From contig CANRTI010000007.1 in assembly GCA_947642635.1 (NCBI GenBank), positions 1-55,463 on the forward strand: 55,463 bases of DNA. Direction: 5' to 3'. The translations under genes were made by a program, and so were the position numbers. Below, one piece after another: positions 1-9,132 of this stretch. A model generated the notes under the pieces. That model did not search any database. It saw only the letters and a program-made list of their open reading frames with translations, and was not told where the DNA came from. How positions within the stretch are numbered: position 1 is the stretch's first letter; every line of letters starts with the position of its first letter. This stretch comes from an uncultured Mycoplasma sp. (lineage in GTDB: Bacteria > Bacillota_I > Bacilli_A > RF39 > UBA660).

Positions 1-164
1 AGCCATTGATTAGACTCTCTTTTTTATTAAGTCCTTGACAAAGGGTTCATTTTAGAATTAAAAACTCTCAAATTTTTTCAAATGTTAAGTCTATTGCAGA
101 TGATGGTTTAATAGAATTAAAAACTGGTGAAGTAGCATCTTTAATTGAAGTTAAAGCAATAGAC

Positions 165-2402
165 TTGTCTTTAACTAGTAAGTCAGAAAAACAAAGTTTC
201 TTCTATGCTCTAAAAAGTCTTTACCAAATAAAAGGTCTTGTGCTAAAATGTTATAAATTAGATCAGAAGATTAATCTTAATAACAATAAAATTAATTTAG
301 AAGATTTAATCAATTATTTTGAAAGTAATGATAAAAAACATAAATTACTTGAAGAAAGTAAAAGACTAATTGAAGAACTAGAAGATAATCACTATACTAT
401 ATCTAGTGTTTATTATCTTGTAGTAATTGCTAAAGACTTAAATATATTAGAAAAACAACTTGATGAAATTGAAGATATTATTTCTAATATAACACCTAGA
501 ATCAATATGGAAGTTATTGATAATAGATTAGAAATATATAAGTTTTTGACTAATTTATATATGAATCAAAAATCACTTGATGATCTAATATGGAGTGATT
601 TACCATCTTTAATATCGCCCCTTAATTTACAAGAAAAAACTAATTCATTAAAACTCGATGATAAAGATATTCAAATGGTAACAATTAAAAATATTCCACC
701 ATTCGTAGATGAATTATTTTTTGAAGAAGTTTTTAATGTTCCAGATGTTATGGCTTGTATTGGTATTAAGGATGCTATTAGTCAAGAAGAGTTAATTCGT
801 TGGGTAAATTCACAATATCAATTTTTACTTAGTGATCGTAATACTACCAGAAAATTAAGTGATGCTACTGAACTTGATACTCAAAAAGAAAACTTTCAAC
901 AATTAATGTTAGAAATAAAAAATGGTGATGAAAAAATAAAAGAGGTATCTCTTACTCTTATTATTACTGGTACTAAAAAAGAAAGGGAAAATACTTTTAG
1001 AGAATTAAAAAGAATTGTAGATAGATACCAAATAAAACTTGATATTCCAAAATTAAGGCAAATGGAGTGTTGGCAAAACTTTGATATTACTACTACTTCT
1101 TTAAATGATTATTCTATCTTTTTACCTACTTTAACCTTAAGTGCAGGTTTTCCATTTACTAAAACGTATTTTAATGATAGTAAAGGTTACATGTTAGGTG
1201 TTGATTTACATACTTCACTACCTATATTTTTTGATCCATTTACTTTAAATAATCAAAGAACTTCCCATAACCTAGCCATAGTTTCATCTACTGGTGGTGG
1301 TAAAAGTTTTACTATGAAAAAAATGATTATAAATGAATTTGCTCGTGGTACTAAAATTTTTATATGGGATGCTGAAAATGAATATAAAAAATTAGTTGAA
1401 GCAAATGGTGGTGAATATATAGATCTCTACTCTAAAAAGGGTGGTATTATTAATCCTTTACAGATTAGATATATTCCTAGTGATGATGAAGATAAAGAAA
1501 CAAAGGAAACAGACTGTCCTTTAGCAAAACATTTAGGTTTTCTGGAGGCGTTCTTCAAGACTGCTTTTGAAAGTATAACAGAAAAAGAACTTGTCATGTT
1601 ACTAGCAGTAGTGGAGTCTTTATATAATACAAAAGGTATATTTAAAAATACTTCCATTAATACACTACAAAGTCTGAAACCTACTGACTACCCAATTTTT
1701 AGTGAATTATATGAGTATTTACCAGTTTATAAAAAAGAATTACAAAGTAATGAGAAAAAGAAATTAATCGATCAATTAGAAATACTTGTTTCAAGATTTT
1801 TAACTGGAACTGATTCCTTCCTATTCGATGGTCATACCAATATTGACTTATCAAATGATCTCATTGCTTTTAATTTGCAAGAATTATTATATAGTGGAAA
1901 TCAAAGACTGATTAATACCCAAGTTTTAAATCTACTAACATATTTGAATAATAGCATTGTTGCTAATAAAATTCAAAATGAAAAGTCTGATAAGAAAAAA
2001 CATATTAGTATTATAGTCGATGAGTTCCATTTATTTATAGATGAAAAAAATAATGAGGTATTAAAAAATTTTGGACAACTTGTTCGTAGAGTTCGTAAGT
2101 ATTCGACTAATTTAATTGTAAGTACCCAAAGTGTTAAAGACTTTGTAGGTAATGCCAGTGTTTTAAGACATGCTACTGCAATTTTTAATAATTGTCAGTA
2201 CACTATGATAGGTATGTTAAAAGAAGATGATCTACTTGCTTATCTAGAATTATTTAAAAATAACCCTTTAACTGATACCCAAAAAGCATTTTTACTATCT
2301 GCTAAACGAGGTGAATTTCTTTTAAATGTAGATAATAAAAATAGACTTAGAGTTTGGATTCGTGCGACTGAATTAGAAAGAACTATGATGGGTGAAAATT
2401 AA
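165..2402 (+). CDS. VirB4/TraE-family conjugation ATPase of ICE1 (5' end uncertain)
   Basis: This ATPase powers the type IV secretion channel at the membrane. A Walker A motif (SSTGGGKSF) lies near residue 375 and a Walker B motif (IIVDEFHLFID) near residue 615, as in VirB4/TraE proteins. The only conventional start in frame is the TTG at 165. However, the frame is open from position 39, and the residues encoded upstream (including DDGLIELKTGE) fit the conserved N-terminal beta-strands of the family. The true start is therefore upstream. No ATG, GTG or TTG is available between the stop at 36-38 and position 165, and removing one T from the run at 50-53 would join this frame to a neighbouring one. 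The stop overlaps the next start (TAATG), which implies translational coupling. Confidence 0.88.
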   Translation: MSLTSKSEKQSFFYALKSLYQIKGLVLKCYKLDQKINLNNNKINLEDLINYFESNDKKHKLLEESKRLIEELEDNHYTISSVYYLVVIAKDLNILEKQLDEIEDIISNITPRINMEVIDNRLEIYKFLTNLYMNQKSLDDLIWSDLPSLISPLNLQEKTNSLKLDDKDIQMVTIKNIPPFVDELFFEEVFNVPDVMACIGIKDAISQEELIRWVNSQYQFLLSDRNTTRKLSDATELDTQKENFQQLMLEIKNGDEKIKEVSLTLIITGTKKERENTFRELKRIVDRYQIKLDIPKLRQMECWQNFDITTTSLNDYSIFLPTLTLSAGFPFTKTYFNDSKGYMLGVDLHTSLPIFFDPFTLNNQRTSHNLAIVSSTGGGKSFTMKKMIINEFARGTKIFIWDAENEYKKLVEANGGEYIDLYSKKGGIINPLQIRYIPSDDEDKETKETDCPLAKHLGFLEAFFKTAFESITEKELVMLLAVVESLYNTKGIFKNTSINTLQSLKPTDYPIFSELYEYLPVYKKELQSNEKKKLIDQLEILVSRFLTGTDSFLFDGHTNIDLSNDLIAFNLQELLYSGNQRLINTQVLNLLTYLNNSIVANKIQNEKSDKKKHISIIVDEFHLFIDEKNNEVLKNFGQLVRRVRKYSTNLIVSTQSVKDFVGNASVLRHATAIFNNCQYTMIGMLKEDDLLAYLELFKNNPLTDTQKAFLLSAKRGEFLLNVDNKNRLRVWIRATELERTMMGEN

Positions 2403-3007
2403 TGAATAGTAAAAGTAAATTAAATCATTTGTCGAGTTCTATTTATGACTTTATATGTAATTATCGTGAATATAGTGATTGGTATTTTTATAATAATGAA
2501 ATACCAGACTTAGAAAGTCTAAAAAGTAAATTGGATGATGAAGATAAGGGTATAGATTTTATGAGTGATTTATCAGAAATGTTTCGTCATTTTGTTATGG
2601 AAAAAGATTTTACCAATACAGATGAAGAAGGATTTTTTGATACTCTATGTTCCATATTTAAAGAATATAATATTTATCTAAACTCTTATGAGAAAGATTA
2701 TAAAATTGATACATTAGCAAATGATTTAGTTAAATATGTAAAGGAATCAGATCCTTATGAATATAGAGATAACTATTCAAATGATGAAGATGCTTTTAAT
2801 TCCATACAAAAATGTTTATACACTGTTTCTGGAGTTGATGCTATTAAAGATCATCTAAATACTGATATAGAACATTATGCAACAGATAGTGATTTAACTA
2901 ATAATGACATCTTAGATTATTTGAAAAATGCTAGTGATTTATTAATCGGAGTAAACGAATATTCTAAAGAATTACAAAAGAAAAATAATAAGGAAATGGA
3001 TATGTAA
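2402..3007 (+). CDS. ICE1 hypothetical acidic protein
   Basis: I do not recognise this 201-aa protein. It is rich in Asp, Glu, Asn and Tyr, has no predicted membrane segment or signal peptide, and looks soluble and helical. Its start overlaps the virB4 stop, so it is probably made in step with VirB4. It precedes the M23 hydrolase gene by only three bases, which places it in the transfer operon. A cytoplasmic accessory role in the secretion channel is a guess from position only. Confidence 0.75.
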   Translation: MNSKSKLNHLSSSIYDFICNYREYSDWYFYNNEIPDLESLKSKLDDEDKGIDFMSDLSEMFRHFVMEKDFTNTDEEGFFDTLCSIFKEYNIYLNSYEKDYKIDTLANDLVKYVKESDPYEYRDNYSNDEDAFNSIQKCLYTVSGVDAIKDHLNTDIEHYATDSDLTNNDILDYLKNASDLLIGVNEYSKELQKKNNKEMDM

Positions 3008-3010
3008 ATT

Positions 3011-3943
3011 TTGAAAAAGAAAATACTATCTATTCTTTTAGGATATACTGGAGGATTAGTGGTAATTGCTATCATAGTTTTAATTCCAGTATTAATGATT
3101 ATGGATTTCTTTGGTGCTAATATTACAGATGGTTATATAGAAAATAATAGTCAGTATGCAGAACAATATACTAAAGTTGCTAATAAAAATATAAAAGCAA
3201 AAAATGGTTATGTTTCACTAGAAAGAATTTTATATTTTTATCTTGCAGATAATTCTTTAACCTTTGATGAAATATATACTGATAACTTAGATAAGGAATC
3301 AAAAAAATTACTTCCTATTAGTGATGTATGTACTATTCAAAAATATAAAGTTTTAGAAGTTTGTAAAAATGAAAATTTATCTTCTAGTGGGCAGATAAAT
3401 GTAGAACAGGCAAAACCTTTTGCACCACCAATAGAATTTTCTAATTCTACTATAACTAGTTTTTTTATGGAAGAAAGAGTTATTTATGGTGAGACAAATG
3501 TACATAAAGCATGGGATATTGCTAATTCTGAACAAACACCAGTTTATTCAACTTGTGATGGAAAAGTTGAAAGTATTTCTTTTCCGTATAGTGAAAATAA
3601 AATTGATACGAGTGATAAACAGGGTGGTAATAATATAAAAATTTCATGTGAAGTAAATGACTTAAAATATATCGTATTTTATGGTCATCTATTTCCAAAT
3701 AGTGCCAAAGTATCAGCTGGTGATACCGTGTCAAAAGGACAAATTATTGCTACTGTTGGTACTACTGGTTATTCAACTGGTAATCATTTACATTACCAAG
3801 TATCAAAGGATGATCAAGTTATAGATGGTATGAGTTTAGTAGACTTTAATTATGAATTAGAAAATTCAAAACCTATATATAATCCACCATCTCTATCAAA
3901 CGATAATAAATTTAATAATTTGACACCATCCTATAAGAATTAA
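3011..3943 (+). CDS. Membrane-anchored M23 metallopeptidase (VirB1-like wall hydrolase) of ICE1
   Basis: The protein has one N-terminal membrane segment (about residues 5-30) and then an extracellular domain. The C-terminal half is a LytM/M23 peptidase: the zinc-binding H-x-x-x-D is seen as HKAWD near residue 165, and the HLH motif near residue 259 lies within GYSTGNHLHYQV. Such enzymes open the peptidoglycan for the conjugation channel in Gram-positive elements. The start is TTG; an AAGGAAA sequence lies rather far upstream, so translation is probably coupled to the preceding gene. ICE2 has the equivalent gene in the same place, directly after virB4. Confidence 0.87.
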   Translation: MKKKILSILLGYTGGLVVIAIIVLIPVLMIMDFFGANITDGYIENNSQYAEQYTKVANKNIKAKNGYVSLERILYFYLADNSLTFDEIYTDNLDKESKKLLPISDVCTIQKYKVLEVCKNENLSSSGQINVEQAKPFAPPIEFSNSTITSFFMEERVIYGETNVHKAWDIANSEQTPVYSTCDGKVESISFPYSENKIDTSDKQGGNNIKISCEVNDLKYIVFYGHLFPNSAKVSAGDTVSKGQIIATVGTTGYSTGNHLHYQVSKDDQVIDGMSLVDFNYELENSKPIYNPPSLSNDNKFNNLTPSYKN

Positions 3944-3957
3944 TAAAAATAACAATT

Positions 3958-4173
3958 TAGGATGAAAAGCCAAATAAATAAAGCTCCTAAAAATAAATAA
4001 TAAAAAAGGTGTTAACCTTTATACCAACCTACAAAGTAGGATGAATTTTGCAAGTGCAAAATCAGTCTTACACAACACTAAACTCTTATAGAATAAGAAA
4101 AGTTTAGTATTGTTGTGTAAGTTTCTTATCCTGCTTTTTTATATACTACTATGTTTTAGAGCTTTTCATCCTA
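3958..4173. other. Candidate origin of transfer (oriT) of ICE1, nested hairpins
   Basis: This 250-base gene-free stretch lies between the M23 gene and the relaxosome genes. It is bounded by a perfect 13-bp inverted repeat (TAGGATGAAAAGC at 3958-3970 and its complement at 4161-4173). Inside are CCTAC-AAA-GTAGG, ATTTTGCA-AG-TGCAAAAT, and a long imperfect hairpin whose arms are ACACAACACTAAACT and the near-complement ending TTGTGTAAG (about 4067-4124). Stacked hairpins beside relaxase and RHH genes are typical of oriT. The nic site cannot be assigned by eye. Confidence 0.55.
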
Positions 4174-4191
4174 TCCAAATAAGGAGGACAA

Positions 4192-4356
4192 ATGAGAAGA
4201 TTTGATTTTTGGTTGCCTATTGATTTATTTAATAGGATTAAATTAATGGCTCAATTCTATGGAATACATATATCAAAAATGATGATTCAGCTTTTAGAAA
4301 TGGGCTATATAGATATGTTAAAAGGAGGTTATGATAATGAAGTTATCGATAAATAA
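4192..4356 (+). CDS. Small ribbon-helix-helix-like protein of ICE1 (54 aa)
   Basis: A strong ribosome-binding site (AAGGAGG at 4181-4187) precedes this ATG. The 54-aa product begins MRRFDFWLPIDLFNRIKLMA, a short beta-strand followed by two helices, as in CopG/Arc-type DNA-binding proteins. Its position next to the oriT candidate suggests a relaxosome or autoregulatory DNA-binding role. Its 3' end overlaps the next gene. It is too short for most gene callers. Confidence 0.65.
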   Translation: MRRFDFWLPIDLFNRIKLMAQFYGIHISKMMIQLLEMGYIDMLKGGYDNEVIDK

Positions 4357-4783
4357 ATTAATTGCAAATGATATAATAAATTATGGCATAGATCAAATAA
4401 TGGAAATGGAAGATGGTAATAGTGCCAATTATATTGTTTCACTTAATACATACTTAAATGATTTTGATGAATATACTAAAAAATATATTTTAGAGAATAT
4501 ATATAAAATAATTGAAGATATAAAGATGAGTGAGTGTGTACTTGACTTAGTTGTAGATAAAGATAAAAATAACATTGATCTTAATATGATTTTTTATTGG
4601 AAAAATTTACTCACAGAAGTAGATAAAAAAGTCGATGCTACTGCTAAGATTTTGGGTGTAGAAATGGATTTGAAAGATATTAAGAAAATGCCTGCTAATA
4701 TTTTAGATGATGATAAATTTAATGATGATTTAATAAACAGAATAAAATATTTTGACAACGAACATGAACAGGAGTTAAATTAA
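4337..4783 (+). CDS. ICE1 hypothetical protein
   Basis: I do not recognise this 148-aa acidic, helical protein. Two start codons are possible, 4331 and 4337. The AGGAGG at 4323-4328 has the normal 8-base spacing only to 4337, so I chose that start. The gene overlaps the upstream RHH gene by about 20 bases, and its stop touches the next start (TTAATGA arrangement). It belongs to the relaxosome gene group by position. Confidence 0.7.
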   Translation: MKLSINKLIANDIINYGIDQIMEMEDGNSANYIVSLNTYLNDFDEYTKKYILENIYKIIEDIKMSECVLDLVVDKDKNNIDLNMIFYWKNLLTEVDKKVDATAKILGVEMDLKDIKKMPANILDDDKFNDDLINRIKYFDNEHEQELN

Positions 4784-5184
4784 TGAAAGTTCGTTTATAT
4801 ACTGATAAAGAAATTAAAATATTAAAACAAAGTATTTTTGTTAGAAATGTAAAATATAAAAGAGAAATAGAGTATGATCCAATTTTTAAATTATGGACTA
4901 TCATGATGAGATATGATATGCCAGAACTATCTGCTAGAGAAATTTTTGCTCGTGGTGGTTTTGACATAAATATTCTTCATAAAAGATTACCTCAAAGAAG
5001 AATTAAGGACTGGGTAGATAATTATAAAAAATTTGGTATTAGATATTTCTTGCCAGAAAACAATTATTATCAAAGTATTACTTATGAAAAAGATAATACT
5101 ATTTATTATGATATTTTTAAAACGAAAATATTAGATTATGTTTTAAGAAGATTAAAGGAAATAGATTTTAATGACAATAGATAA
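4783..5184 (+). CDS. ICE1 hypothetical basic HTH-like protein
   Basis: The 133-aa product is basic and has a segment MPELSAREIFARGGFDINIL followed by RRIKDWVDNYKKFG. This resembles the helix-turn-helix core of small transposase-like or HTH-domain proteins common on Firmicute mobile elements. DNA binding is inferred, and the target is unknown. Start and stop overlap the neighbours on both sides, so the gene is co-translated with the relaxosome group. Confidence 0.7.
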   Translation: MKVRLYTDKEIKILKQSIFVRNVKYKREIEYDPIFKLWTIMMRYDMPELSAREIFARGGFDINILHKRLPQRRIKDWVDNYKKFGIRYFLPENNYYQSITYEKDNTIYYDIFKTKILDYVLRRLKEIDFNDNR

Positions 5185-5488
5185 GCATATTTATTTTACT
5201 AATGAAGAATATGCTCGTATCAAAGATTATGCTAGTAATAATAATTTATCTTTTTCTAAAGCAGTATGTAGTTTATGTGTCTATGCTTTAAATGGTAATG
5301 AAATTTTAGATAGAATTAATAAAATAGATAAAAGTATAGAATATATAATCAAAAAGCAACAAGTTCTACATTTACTTGAAGAACAAATATATTCTGATAT
5401 GGACTTTGAAAATGTCTCAGATCCTAAAAAAAGTAGACCTTTAAATGAATTTAATAAAAGGATTAGAAATAATTTTATAAATGACTAA
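5171..5488 (+). CDS. MobC-like relaxosome accessory protein of ICE1
   Basis: This 105-aa protein lies directly upstream of, and overlaps, the relaxase gene. It begins TIDKHIYFTNEEYARIKDYA, a ribbon-helix-helix pattern seen in MobC/MbeC-type proteins that bind oriT and help the relaxase nick. It overlaps the previous gene by 14 bases and the relaxase by 8, consistent with tight co-expression. The assignment rests on position plus the N-terminal pattern. Confidence 0.65.
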   Translation: MTIDKHIYFTNEEYARIKDYASNNNLSFSKAVCSLCVYALNGNEILDRINKIDKSIEYIIKKQQVLHLLEEQIYSDMDFENVSDPKKSRPLNEFNKRIRNNFIND

Positions 5489-6788
5489 AAGCCCTAAAGT
5501 GATTTTTAATTCTATCTTTACCTTTGCCCTTAATAACCCAGATAATAAGTATAGGAATCATAATAGATCTATTAAAAGAGTTAAAGATATGTACGACTAT
5601 TATACTAATGAAGAAAAACGAGCCATGTCTATGTATGATTATTATACTGGCAAACTTGCTAAAGAAAAAAATATGAATTTGGTTATTGAAAATGGAAAGT
5701 TTGCAAGTAAATTGGAAGTTGAAAGAAGAAAAAAGTTATCAGTAAAATATTTAGAAAATTCTAATTTGTGGCAAGGGGTACTATCATTTAATAATGATTA
5801 TATAAATGATAATATTGATATACATAAACTGGAGCAAGAACTTGCTACCAATATATTACCCAAATTCTTTAAAAAGTGTGGTTTTAAATATCCTAAAAAA
5901 ATGTTTTATCAATTATCACTTCATAGTGATACTGACAACTTACACTTTCATTTCTCGTTTATGGAAAAGCAACCTAATTATATTTATTCTAAAAATAAAG
6001 TTGGTTATAGAAGATTTGGCGAATTATCACAAGCTGAAATTGATTTCTTAAAAAATCAAGTTATCCATATTATTGAAAAAGAAAAAATTTATACCTCTTT
6101 ATTAAAAGAAACGAATAAAGATATAGAAGAATTAAAAAAATATTTTAACCCTAAAGAAAAGAATTATCTTCTAAGAAACAAAAAAGATTTACTTTTAGAA
6201 GAAAAAATATTAAGATTAGGTCAACTTCTTTATAATGAGAGAATAGGTAAAGATACTAAAGTTAAATATGGATCAATTAGGAATAAGGAAATAATTAATC
6301 TTACTAGAGAAATTAAAAGTTATATTTTTTCTAATTCAAATTCTGATTTTAAATTAGAATACACTAATTTTAAAGAATCGTTAGAAAATATTAATTCATA
6401 TTTCCATAAAATTAATGAAGATAATAATATTAAAAATATTAATATAGATACTTCATTAATTGATTCAAAAAATAAATATATAGATAATTATATTTATAAT
6501 GCTATTGTTAATTATGCAGATTATAACTATAGGAAAGAATCTAAAACTTTTAATAAAATTAAAGAAAATGACATTATACAAGAAATAATCTTAAAGTATT
6601 ATTTAAAAAACAAAAAGCAAAATAGAAAAGATATATTGAAGAATTACTTATCTAATTCTAACCCTAGACAAAGGTTTAAAAATAAATCAGCTATTGAAAA
6701 TGCTATCAAAGATATTAATGCTGAAATGGAAGAAGCTAAGAAAGAATTTAGCAAATTATTTCAAAAAGAAAATTATTATTCTAAATAG
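5481..6788 (+). CDS. MobL/MobP-type relaxase of ICE1
   Basis: The relaxase nicks oriT and stays bound to the transferred strand. The N-terminal 200 residues show the arrangement of MobL-type relaxases: an early YDYYT segment, LWQGVLSFNNDY, and the metal-binding motif HSDTDNLHFHF near residue 148. The C-terminal half is helical, Lys/Asn-rich and not recognisable. The length (435 aa) is normal for the group. The gene follows the MobC-like gene with an 8-base overlap. The relaxase of ICE2 has the same motif pattern but little other similarity. Confidence 0.85.
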   Translation: MTKSPKVIFNSIFTFALNNPDNKYRNHNRSIKRVKDMYDYYTNEEKRAMSMYDYYTGKLAKEKNMNLVIENGKFASKLEVERRKKLSVKYLENSNLWQGVLSFNNDYINDNIDIHKLEQELATNILPKFFKKCGFKYPKKMFYQLSLHSDTDNLHFHFSFMEKQPNYIYSKNKVGYRRFGELSQAEIDFLKNQVIHIIEKEKIYTSLLKETNKDIEELKKYFNPKEKNYLLRNKKDLLLEEKILRLGQLLYNERIGKDTKVKYGSIRNKEIINLTREIKSYIFSNSNSDFKLEYTNFKESLENINSYFHKINEDNNIKNINIDTSLIDSKNKYIDNYIYNAIVNYADYNYRKESKTFNKIKENDIIQEIILKYYLKNKKQNRKDILKNYLSNSNPRQRFKNKSAIENAIKDINAEMEEAKKEFSKLFQKENYYSK

Positions 6789-6804
6789 CTTTTAAAAAGG
6801 AGGA

Positions 6805-7068
6805 ATGTTTATAAATAAAATAGGAAATATATTAAAACAAGAAAGAATAAAGAGAAAATTATCTTTAAGAACACTATCAGAATTATCTGATATTTCTATT
6901 TCTACTTTAAGTAGACTAGAAAATAGTAAGATTAAAAATGTGAATGGTGTTTTTTTATATAGATTAAGTAAAATTTTAAAAGTTGATTATAAGTATTTAA
7001 CTAGACAAAGATGGGATATATCACCCACCTTTTTATATGAAAGGAAATGTAGCTATGGAGATAAATAA
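6805..7068 (+). CDS. XRE-family helix-turn-helix regulator of ICE1
   Basis: The 87-aa protein carries one XRE/Cro-type HTH at about residues 5-60 (ILKQERIKRKLSLRTLSELS, then STLSRLENSKI). AGGAGG lies only one base before the ATG, which is unusually tight. A start at a later near-cognate codon (ATA at 6811) cannot be excluded. The gene ends inside the methylase gene. It may control the methylase or the transfer genes. Confidence 0.8.
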   Translation: MFINKIGNILKQERIKRKLSLRTLSELSDISISTLSRLENSKIKNVNGVFLYRLSKILKVDYKYLTRQRWDISPTFLYERKCSYGDK

Positions 7069-7765
7069 AATATACAATGAAGATTGTCTTTTAGGATTAA
7101 AAAAGATACCAGATAATTCTATTGATTTAGTATTAATTGATCCACCTTATGATATATGTACTATTGGAAGTAAGAAAGGAACTAGTAAAATTGTTAAAGG
7201 TATTATGAAGTTAGAAAAAGAATTAATTAATAACAATTTAGTTAGCGGTTTTGATATTAAAATTCTAGATGAAATAGTAAGGGTTATGAAAGGTATTAAT
7301 ATTTATATTTGGTGTAATGCTAAACAAATACCTATGTATATTAAGTATTTTAATTTGCAACTTCAATGTAAGTTAGAAGTTGTTATCTGGGGTAAAACAA
7401 ATCCTATTCCACTTTATAATAATAAATATATGAATGATAAAGAATATTGTTTATATTTTAGAAAAAATGGCTATTGTAATCCACAAAACTATGAAGATGC
7501 TAAAAGTATATACATATCTCAAACAAATGTAAAAGATAAAAAATTATACGAACATCCAACTATTAAACCATTAGAACTTATTAGAAAACTTATTAGAAAT
7601 AGTTCTAAGGAAAATGATATAATTTTAGATTGTTTTTTAGGTAGTGGTACAACTGCAGTTGCTTGTGTTTTAGAAAATAGAAAATATATAGGGTTTGAAA
7701 TAAACAAAAAATACTTTGATATTGCTAATAAAAGAATATTAGAATCCATAAAGGATGGTAATTAA
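7055..7765 (+). CDS. Orphan DNA methyltransferase (beta-class N6-adenine/N4-cytosine type)
   Basis: The catalytic motif IV DPPYD lies near residue 29 and the SAM-binding motif I (DCFLGSGTTAVA) near residue 194. The order IV before I is that of beta-class amino-methyltransferases. I chose the ATG at 7055 because an AAGG lies at normal distance and the resulting MEINKIYNEDCL matches the usual N-terminus; the frame is also open from an ATG at 7037. No restriction endonuclease gene is adjacent, so it probably protects the element against host restriction or marks its DNA. It overlaps the XRE gene by 14 bases. Confidence 0.87.
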   Translation: MEINKIYNEDCLLGLKKIPDNSIDLVLIDPPYDICTIGSKKGTSKIVKGIMKLEKELINNNLVSGFDIKILDEIVRVMKGINIYIWCNAKQIPMYIKYFNLQLQCKLEVVIWGKTNPIPLYNNKYMNDKEYCLYFRKNGYCNPQNYEDAKSIYISQTNVKDKKLYEHPTIKPLELIRKLIRNSSKENDIILDCFLGSGTTAVACVLENRKYIGFEINKKYFDIANKRILESIKDGN

Positions 7766-7768
7766 TTA

Positions 7769-8623
7769 ATGGGATATCAAGAAAGTGTTATAAAAGTTAA
7801 AAAAACATATCAAAATGAATTAATAAAGCAAATTATAAATAGTGATCGTAATAAATATATTTTTTGTGATCCATATTTTATAGTAGAAGTTAAAAAAGAC
7901 ATAAATAGATATAATTTTGAAAAAGATGATAAATTAGTATATGTTTGTGGTGAAAGTGATGGGCAACGAAGTTTTGAAGACTTTATAAATAATTCCGATA
8001 ATCAGATTAAAATTGTTTCCACTATAGAAAATAAAATTTATCCAATAGAAGATTTAATGGATTTATCTTTATTTGGAGTTATTTATGAAATGGATGATGG
8101 GTATGGTGAAGATGAATATTTTAAAGTTACTGGAATAGATAAGTACATTGAAAATCAAAAAGAGAAAAATATAAATAAATATGATGAAGTAAAAAATAGA
8201 CATCAGAAAAGAGTTAATGATTTTCCACTAGGTTTTGCTTTTAGTAATGAGCAATTTAAAAATATGATGGAAAAATGGGGATTAACAGAAAAAGACACAG
8301 ATAAAATAGTTTCTATTGATGGTGGTGGTTTTCTAAGAAAGACAGATATTGAAAAATATAATAAAATGTGGACTGAAATTAGAAAAGAACATAAAGATTT
8401 AATAGAACAAGATAAAACAGGTAATGGTTATATTAAAGATATGTTTGTTAGTGAACTTGAAAATCACGAATATGGGTATACTCATGAATTAGATGATACT
8501 TTAGATGCTTTAGAATTAACTAGAGAACAAATTTCTAATAGTCCATCTTTAAGTCATGGATTAGAACTTGCTAGAAAAGAAATTTTAGATAAGGAAAAGG
8601 AACAAGATTATGACATTGAATAA
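7769..8623 (+). CDS. ICE1 hypothetical protein with conserved FAFSNEQF segment
   Basis: The function of this 284-aa protein is unknown. The middle part (about residues 150-215) contains FPLGFAFSNEQFKNMMEKWG and IDGGGFLRKTDIEKYNKMW. I associate this pattern with an uncharacterised family found on phages and conjugative elements of gut Firmicutes. The protein is acidic and soluble with no membrane segment. It starts four bases after the methylase stop and overlaps the next gene, so it is in the same operon. Confidence 0.75.
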   Translation: MGYQESVIKVKKTYQNELIKQIINSDRNKYIFCDPYFIVEVKKDINRYNFEKDDKLVYVCGESDGQRSFEDFINNSDNQIKIVSTIENKIYPIEDLMDLSLFGVIYEMDDGYGEDEYFKVTGIDKYIENQKEKNINKYDEVKNRHQKRVNDFPLGFAFSNEQFKNMMEKWGLTEKDTDKIVSIDGGGFLRKTDIEKYNKMWTEIRKEHKDLIEQDKTGNGYIKDMFVSELENHEYGYTHELDDTLDALELTREQISNSPSLSHGLELARKEILDKEKEQDYDIE

Positions 8624-8963
8624 AGCAGAATTATTAGAATTTAAAATTAGTAGTGATAATGAACTTCCATACACTAAAATTAATGATTTTATGGATTATG
8701 TTTATCAAAATGATTTATACGAATATACAGATGATATCTATGATGATAATGGTATTAGAGATATTATAAGACATGATATTGATAAATCTGGTTGGGAAAG
8801 AATTAAATATATGCTAGAAGATGTGGAATCTACTAATTGTGATTATTTAATAAAAGATGTTTATGGTAATTTTAAAAATATTACTAATATAGACATAAAT
8901 TCTATTATAAATAATATTGTCTATGACTTAGATAAAAAATTGGGTGATTCCTATGAAGTTTAA
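8610..8963 (+). CDS. ICE1 hypothetical acidic protein
   Basis: This 117-aa, Asp- and Tyr-rich protein is not recognised. It overlaps the upstream gene by 14 bases and the following 51-aa gene by 11 bases, so it sits in a continuous operon leading to virD4. Its acidity and small size would fit an anti-restriction or DNA-mimic role, but nothing specific supports that. Confidence 0.65.
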   Translation: MTLNKAELLEFKISSDNELPYTKINDFMDYVYQNDLYEYTDDIYDDNGIRDIIRHDIDKSGWERIKYMLEDVESTNCDYLIKDVYGNFKNITNIDINSIINNIVYDLDKKLGDSYEV

Positions 8964-9108
8964 AGAATTGATTCCAAAGTTTTTATGGTTTCATAAAAAA
9001 TTTTGTGGGCATAGATATGTTGTTATTGAAAATGAAAAAGTTATAAAGTATTTACTTATTTATTATAAGAAAATTTATGTATTAAATAAGAAGGACTATG
9101 TTTTATAA
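8953..9108 (+). CDS. ICE1 small basic protein (51 aa)
   Basis: This short open frame begins with ATG inside the end of the previous gene and runs to 9108. The product (starts MKFKELIPKFLWFHKKFCGH) is rich in Lys, Tyr and aromatic residues. No function is recognised. The overlap with the upstream gene and the lack of other coding capacity before virD4 support it being real. Confidence 0.5.
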   Translation: MKFKELIPKFLWFHKKFCGHRYVVIENEKVIKYLLIYYKKIYVLNKKDYVL

Positions 9109-9132
9109 CAATAATCTAGTGAGGGGCTTACA

